Shown piece by piece: positions 60,101-64,000 of a DNA stretch of 64,000 nucleotides (within the stretch, counting starts at the first letter, position 1; every line of letters begins with the position of its first letter). The translations under genes and the position numbers were made by a program. The notes beneath the pieces are model-generated. The model did no database searches and was not told the origin of the DNA. It saw only the letters and a list, made by a program, of their open reading frames with translations. The stretch covers positions 16,678,001-16,742,000 of the forward strand of contig OZ199838.1 in NCBI GenBank assembly GCA_964304625.1, given 5' to 3'. Origin of the DNA: Kudoa neothunni. Its lineage: Eukaryota > Cnidaria.

Positions 60101-63100
60101 AATTATATTTAACGGAAAAATCATTAATTTCTCTAAATTAGACAGTCTATAATGTGATGACAGGTTTTTTTATTGATTCATCTCTTTTTATTTTACTTTA
60201 CTTATCCCTCATTGCATATGTTCGTTGAGTGCAGTGTTCATAAAAAATTATACCTAATCATAAACAATCTTATCATCAACGCTCTCCGCTTTTCCACGGA
60301 GGGTGAATTTTTAAAATAAAAGCGATTTTTGAAATTTTCTAGCAAACCTTTGGTTCAATTGAAACCGGCGATTTTAAGATCATCAGTAAAAAGTTGTCTT
60401 TTCAGTAATCAAAAACTCTATAATATTTTTCTTTTTTTGGTATCTGACATTATCCGGCCATAAAACTCAATTTCAAGTTGGTAATATTTTGCACTCTTAA
60501 TCCTTTTACGGTTTGAAGCAACGCTGGAGTTCATTGTATCAGATTAATTAGATACAATTCTATTAAGAGAAGAAAAACCTATTCTAATTTTGATAAAACG
60601 CACATTAACAGAATACATGATATTCTATGGCACTCTAGAGTCGTTTGTTGACGTTTTAGATTGATTTAATGGAACCATAATATTGAATAATTACAATTTT
60701 CAATCAAAATTTCTTCCTCCTCTCACAATGCCAAACGTTCGAGTGTGAAATTTAGTGGATTGGTCGGATTAAAATTTGAGGCAAATACTGCCCGATAGCA
60801 AGACCCTGAATTTTAAAAAATTGCGTCGAATAATGGTATTTTATATTGTTTAATTAAAAGATTATATACATCGAAAAGTGTACAATGTTGATTACTAAAT
60901 TTTGAAAAAATGTCAACTGCCCTATATGGAACCTTGCAATATCGAGAGCTTACTTTATTTAATTTGGTTAGAACGTATATCGTAGAATGTCTTATGAGTA
61001 ATATTTTTGTGTCTTAGCTCAAGATACAGCCGAAATAATTTCTCGTCATACTATATTTTTATTCTAAAATTCAAACTCATCATTTTAAATTTCATCCCGT
61101 TATAATTTATAACTTATAAATTAACAAGAATTAAATTTAAAAAGTTCCATCGAAAAACGGCGCGTACTGTATGTATAATCACATGATCTAATTAACTTGG
61201 TAATTTCCTGATTTAATTCAAAAAAATTTAGGAAAACTTTAGGTCGTTAAATTTTCAAAAATACTATAAAATGGATAATTTAATTTACCACAATATCAAT
61301 ACAGTGGTATGATATCTAAAGGTGAACCCTGATAGTCGACATGATCAACAAACAATATTACGTTTGAATAAACTCCATACATAATTCAATAAAGTATCCG
61401 TATTATTCCTAATTCTTGTTTTATGCTTTTATTTCAACACTATATTTAACTTTGAGGTAAATTATTGAAATATTAAATTGATTTAAGCATTATGTATATG
61501 GGCCAGTGAATACAAAGTTTATGGCCAATTCGTATAATTAATGCAGAGAAATATAATTATTATATTTTCTCCATTTTTAGATATATATATTAGCTAATTC
61601 TCTCCCTATAATTTTTTTAAATTCTTGAAAAAATTGTTAATATGGCGTTTTTCCATTTAAACCTGTCTTATCCTACCACCATTCGATGTTATGGTAAAAA
61701 ATTATTTTAATTGAGGTTTATTTAAATTATAAATGGTGTAATTGTTTATTAATATTATCATTGTTGAATTCATATTTATATAAATATTTAATATTTATAA
61801 TATTTTAATTTAGAAAATACAGTATTACCTGAAGTAGAGATAAAAACAAACAGCAATGGAAGAATGTGTTTAAAAATAAAAACTTGTCCTCCAAAGGAGT
61901 GTACAATAAATTATAAGGATTCTGTTCTGGAAAAGTTCAAAAAGGGGGATACATGCGATAATGAGTCCCGTGAGTGTACTCAATATAACAATTTCCTGCC
62001 ATACTATGAGGTACATTGCCAAAATCTGCCCATAATAGTGTATAACAAAGTGAACAAATACACCAATAATTTTGAAGGTTCTAAATTGCAATTCTATCCA
62101 CAACGAACAGAAGATGAAAATGCTGTTCATTTGAAATTTCAGAATTCAATGCGAGGAGAAATGTGCTTGTTCAAGTATAAACAGGGTGTAAAGGTTGGAG
62201 ATGTGAATGATAACACTTGTGCGTACCAATCCAAGTGTGGAAACATTGAAGGATGTTGCTACAGTTTGTGTGATGATGTTTTCCTCAACTTTGATTATTC
62301 TCCCCCTAGCTACATAAAAGTTGTTGTTTACACACGTTTCACCATTGGAGGGGCTAATCCGAAGGAGATATGCAGTCAATGCATACCTCAAGATAAAGAA
62401 ACCACCCACAAGGCTGATTTGGGTGAGTATTTTTAGTTTTTAAGAAACTAGAATTAGACATAATTAATAATGTTAATTCTTTTCGGGGTTTTAGTGATGT
62501 CCAAAAATCTTGTCACAAACATCACTAAAAGTGGATTTAAAATGCATGCCGAAGAATTCAAACAAAATTCAGACAGTTTTGTTTCTGAATGCAAAATGAT
62601 GTATATGAAAGCAGACCAACCTGAACCGAATGAATTAGAACCTCTCCTGTGTTTGCCTAAGGGGAAATGTAAAACCGAATGTGGCACACTGGATGTCTAC
62701 GATTTGATGTCTGGAACCAGTTTTCTTGTTCGGATGTATGACCATGGGGTGACCAATGTGCCCGATGTTCGATTTGAATATTTTGTGGTGACAAGTAATA
62801 TTTAGTGTTTAATTTGATTTTTCATCGAAAAAATAGAGCCAGCTTCAGAAGACTCAAGCAACAACTACGACACATCAATACCACCTACTTCTACATATAC
62901 TGGTTTTGTTGTTGGTCTAAATAATGCCAACGACAAAGTCACCAATCCATTAAAATATCCATCATGTAGGTATTTTGTGAGTGAGGCAGAGAAAGGTGCG
63001 TTCACCCCAGCAATGTGTGATAACCAAAGGTCATGCATGGGGTTTTGCAATGAACAGCTCACAATTGTTGGTCTAAAACACAGCCATACCTATGATATCA

Positions 63101-63872
63101 AGGTCGATTCAAATAAATATCTAGGTTCTTACTTATATAAAAACGTGAAAACATGTAAATCAATAGTCCTTATACCACAAATTTAGTCACTACTTTATAT
63201 TAATTTAGTGTCAGTTAATGCAAAAATCACTTCCAGTTTCGAAGAAACCCAGCTCATCATTGAAGCTAGTTTCACATCTGAGGGAAAATCCATTCAAACG
63301 AAATGTGAATGGATTATCTACAATGTGGGTAACAGTGAACCCGTTGAGATATCACGTTGCACTCAAAATCAAAATTGTGATCCACTCCCAGATTGTGGTT
63401 CTATTAGAATTGAAAATATCGACCCCAATGCTAAATTTGAGGTTCATGTCATTGTCCCCAAATTTGACGATGAATTTATTCATTTAATTGATCCCTCTAG
63501 TAGTTGTGGTGAAATTTACAAGTAAATATTTTTGTTTTAGAAAACCTCCAAATATTCAAAACTGAATACAAATACGAGGCGAATAAAAACTCCATTTCAA
63601 TTGTGGGAACGATCCAACCAGAAAATGAATCTGCTATGTGTTCTATTCAATTGTTTGTTGCAGAAGAAAACAATAATGACTATGTAAAAGCTACAGAGTG
63701 TGATAGCACTGAAGACAACAGCTGTTTTTCTCCTCAAAAATGCTCAAAGATTGTTATCAACAAAGTTCTGCCAGCTAAAAAATATAAAGTTCTAATTACG
63801 GTAGCTGAAACCAAGTTATTTGCCGAAATTGTTCTCACAACAACCTCTTCAAGTACCGTCAAATTCGACTAA
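57178..63872 (+). CDS. Secreted multidomain protein of four-cysteine beta-sandwich-like modules, family unassigned
   Basis: Exons: 57178-57229 (signal peptide MYYFEGLIVQLALYLIL), 57283-57636, 61814-62422, 62495-62794, 62837-63154, 63209-63508 and 63541-63872, about 750 residues. Each later exon holds one module of about 100 residues (the third holds two). Modules start with two amphipathic strands (NAKITSSFEETQLIIEASF), then C-x-(hydrophobic), a gap of about 15-20, then three more Cys (CTQNQNCDPLPDC, CDSTEDNSCFSPQKC, CDNQRSCMGFC). They close with a strand pair such as I-x-I-x-x-(I/L)-x-P-x-x-x-(F/Y)-x-V. The shape suggests an FN3 or similar beta-sandwich with two added disulfides. Every junction is phase 1, so modules can be gained or lost freely. 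There is no membrane span or GPI-like tail at the end. Intron 2 (4.2 kb) is full of MITEs, so two adjacent genes remain possible. Confidence 0.68.
57935..58381 (+). mobile_element. Complete hAT MITE with 8-base target duplication
   Basis: The element is 447 bases. Perfect direct repeats CTCTAATG flank it at 57927-57934 and 58382-58389. Inside the tips, GGGGTTCTCAATCG on the left is inverted as CGGTTGAGAATCCC on the right. It is the best-kept member of the family seen at 4300-4860, about 9340-9480 and 25330-25560, and it has no coding capacity. It lies in intron 2 of the module gene. Confidence 0.88.
58405..59537 (+). mobile_element. TTAA-ended piggyBac-like MITE
   Basis: The right end is GTGTAAAAATTTATCCCAAA, TTCATTAGAGGG, TTAA (59534-59537). 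The left end is the inverted form, GATGAATTTTGAGGTAAAAA then ATTACACC, lacking a clear TTAA. An internal GGGGTAATTTTTTACCCTA palindrome sits at about 59333-59351. The same tip-plus-palindrome layout is seen in the MITE at 4871-5400. No transposase remains. Confidence 0.65.
59849..60955 (+). mobile_element. Repeat family B, full-length pogo/Tigger-like element
   Basis: The left tip after TA is CAGTAAGGTCTCGATATTGC. The right tip is GCAATATCGAGAGCTTACT, its inverted complement with few changes. The tip style and TA flank indicate a pogo/Tigger or wider Tc1-mariner relative. It is 1.1 kb with no transposase frame, so nonautonomous. The segment 59870-60250 is shared with the copy at 1218-1710, and a tip fragment is at 41560. 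It lies in intron 2 of the module gene. Confidence 0.75.
60970..61330 (+). repeat. Repeat family C, distant copy 3
   Basis: ACGTATATCGTAGAATGTCT and AACTTGGTAATTTCCTGATTT-type blocks correspond to parts of copies 1 and 2. It is the most diverged of the three. Confidence 0.4.
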
Positions 63873-64000
63873 AACCTTTTTTATTGTCTATTAGTTTTCG
63901 ATAAATTTTAATGTTTATATAAAAAATAGATGGAAATGTTTCTCTTAGAAATAATAAGTTTTGAATAAATAGATTCTATATTATTTTCGTGATTTTATTA

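Noticed and set aside
1-64000. CRISPR arrays, bacterial operons or prokaryotic transfer
   Set aside because: No spaced direct repeats, no ribosome-binding sites and no bacterial-type genes. All recognised genes are intron-bearing animal genes.

Overview
This window reads as nuclear DNA of an AT-rich invertebrate animal. It has conserved metazoan housekeeping genes split by very short introns (mostly 40-60 bases, GT-AG, acceptors usually TTAG or TAG), separated by long AT-rich stretches full of decayed DNA transposons and MITEs. No retroelement or virus-like element was recognised. The sequence does not settle the species. The small introns, AT bias and ZBED5-type hAT, piggyBac and pogo-like repeats would fit several reduced or parasitic animal lineages.

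Layout. A LUC7L3-type splicing factor (minus) runs off the left edge. At 2.5-7.4 kb lie two tandem, exon-by-exon paralogous genes for secreted saposin-like proteins; the second carries a one-base frameshift. A broken HDHD5-type HAD hydrolase follows at 10.2-11.6 kb, then a dead piggyBac element (12.3-14.5 kb) directly beside the last exons of a HUS1-like checkpoint-clamp gene. PRMT5 (minus) is at 16.4-19.1 kb and a second dead piggyBac at 20.3-22.2 kb. TAF6 (minus) and NPRL2 (plus) then diverge from a 96-base shared promoter with an NRF-1-type palindrome. A hAT of the ZBED5 type and a third piggyBac occupy about 27-30.4 kb. An unrecognised multi-exon locus is at about 32-33.7 kb and a Pro/Gln/Tyr-rich protein gene at 36.9-37.6 kb.

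From 38.8 to 49.7 kb (minus) lies XPO1/CRM1, with about 17 exons. Most of its introns are tiny, but two have grown to 3.0 and 3.8 kb and hold MITEs and repeats. A small coiled-coil protein gene sits just upstream in the same orientation. After a satellite and a long gene-poor stretch, two tiny three-exon genes for single-span membrane proteins follow in tandem (56.1-56.9 kb). They resemble the complex I subunits NDUFA3 and NDUFB1, and both have NRF-1-like sites next to the start codon. The right end (57.2-63.9 kb) is a secreted multidomain protein whose later exons each encode about one four-cysteine beta-sandwich-like module and are all joined in phase 1; one intron of about 4.2 kb holds three MITEs.

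The most interesting items are the unassigned phase-1 cysteine-module gene, the saposin-like tandem pair with GATA-type promoters, the NRF-1-like sites at several housekeeping promoters, and contrasting fates of duplicated or inserted DNA (frameshifted paralogue, HDHD5 decay, intron inflation by MITEs). Exons were assigned by eye from reading frame, splice sites and remembered family sequences, so boundaries may be off by a few bases.
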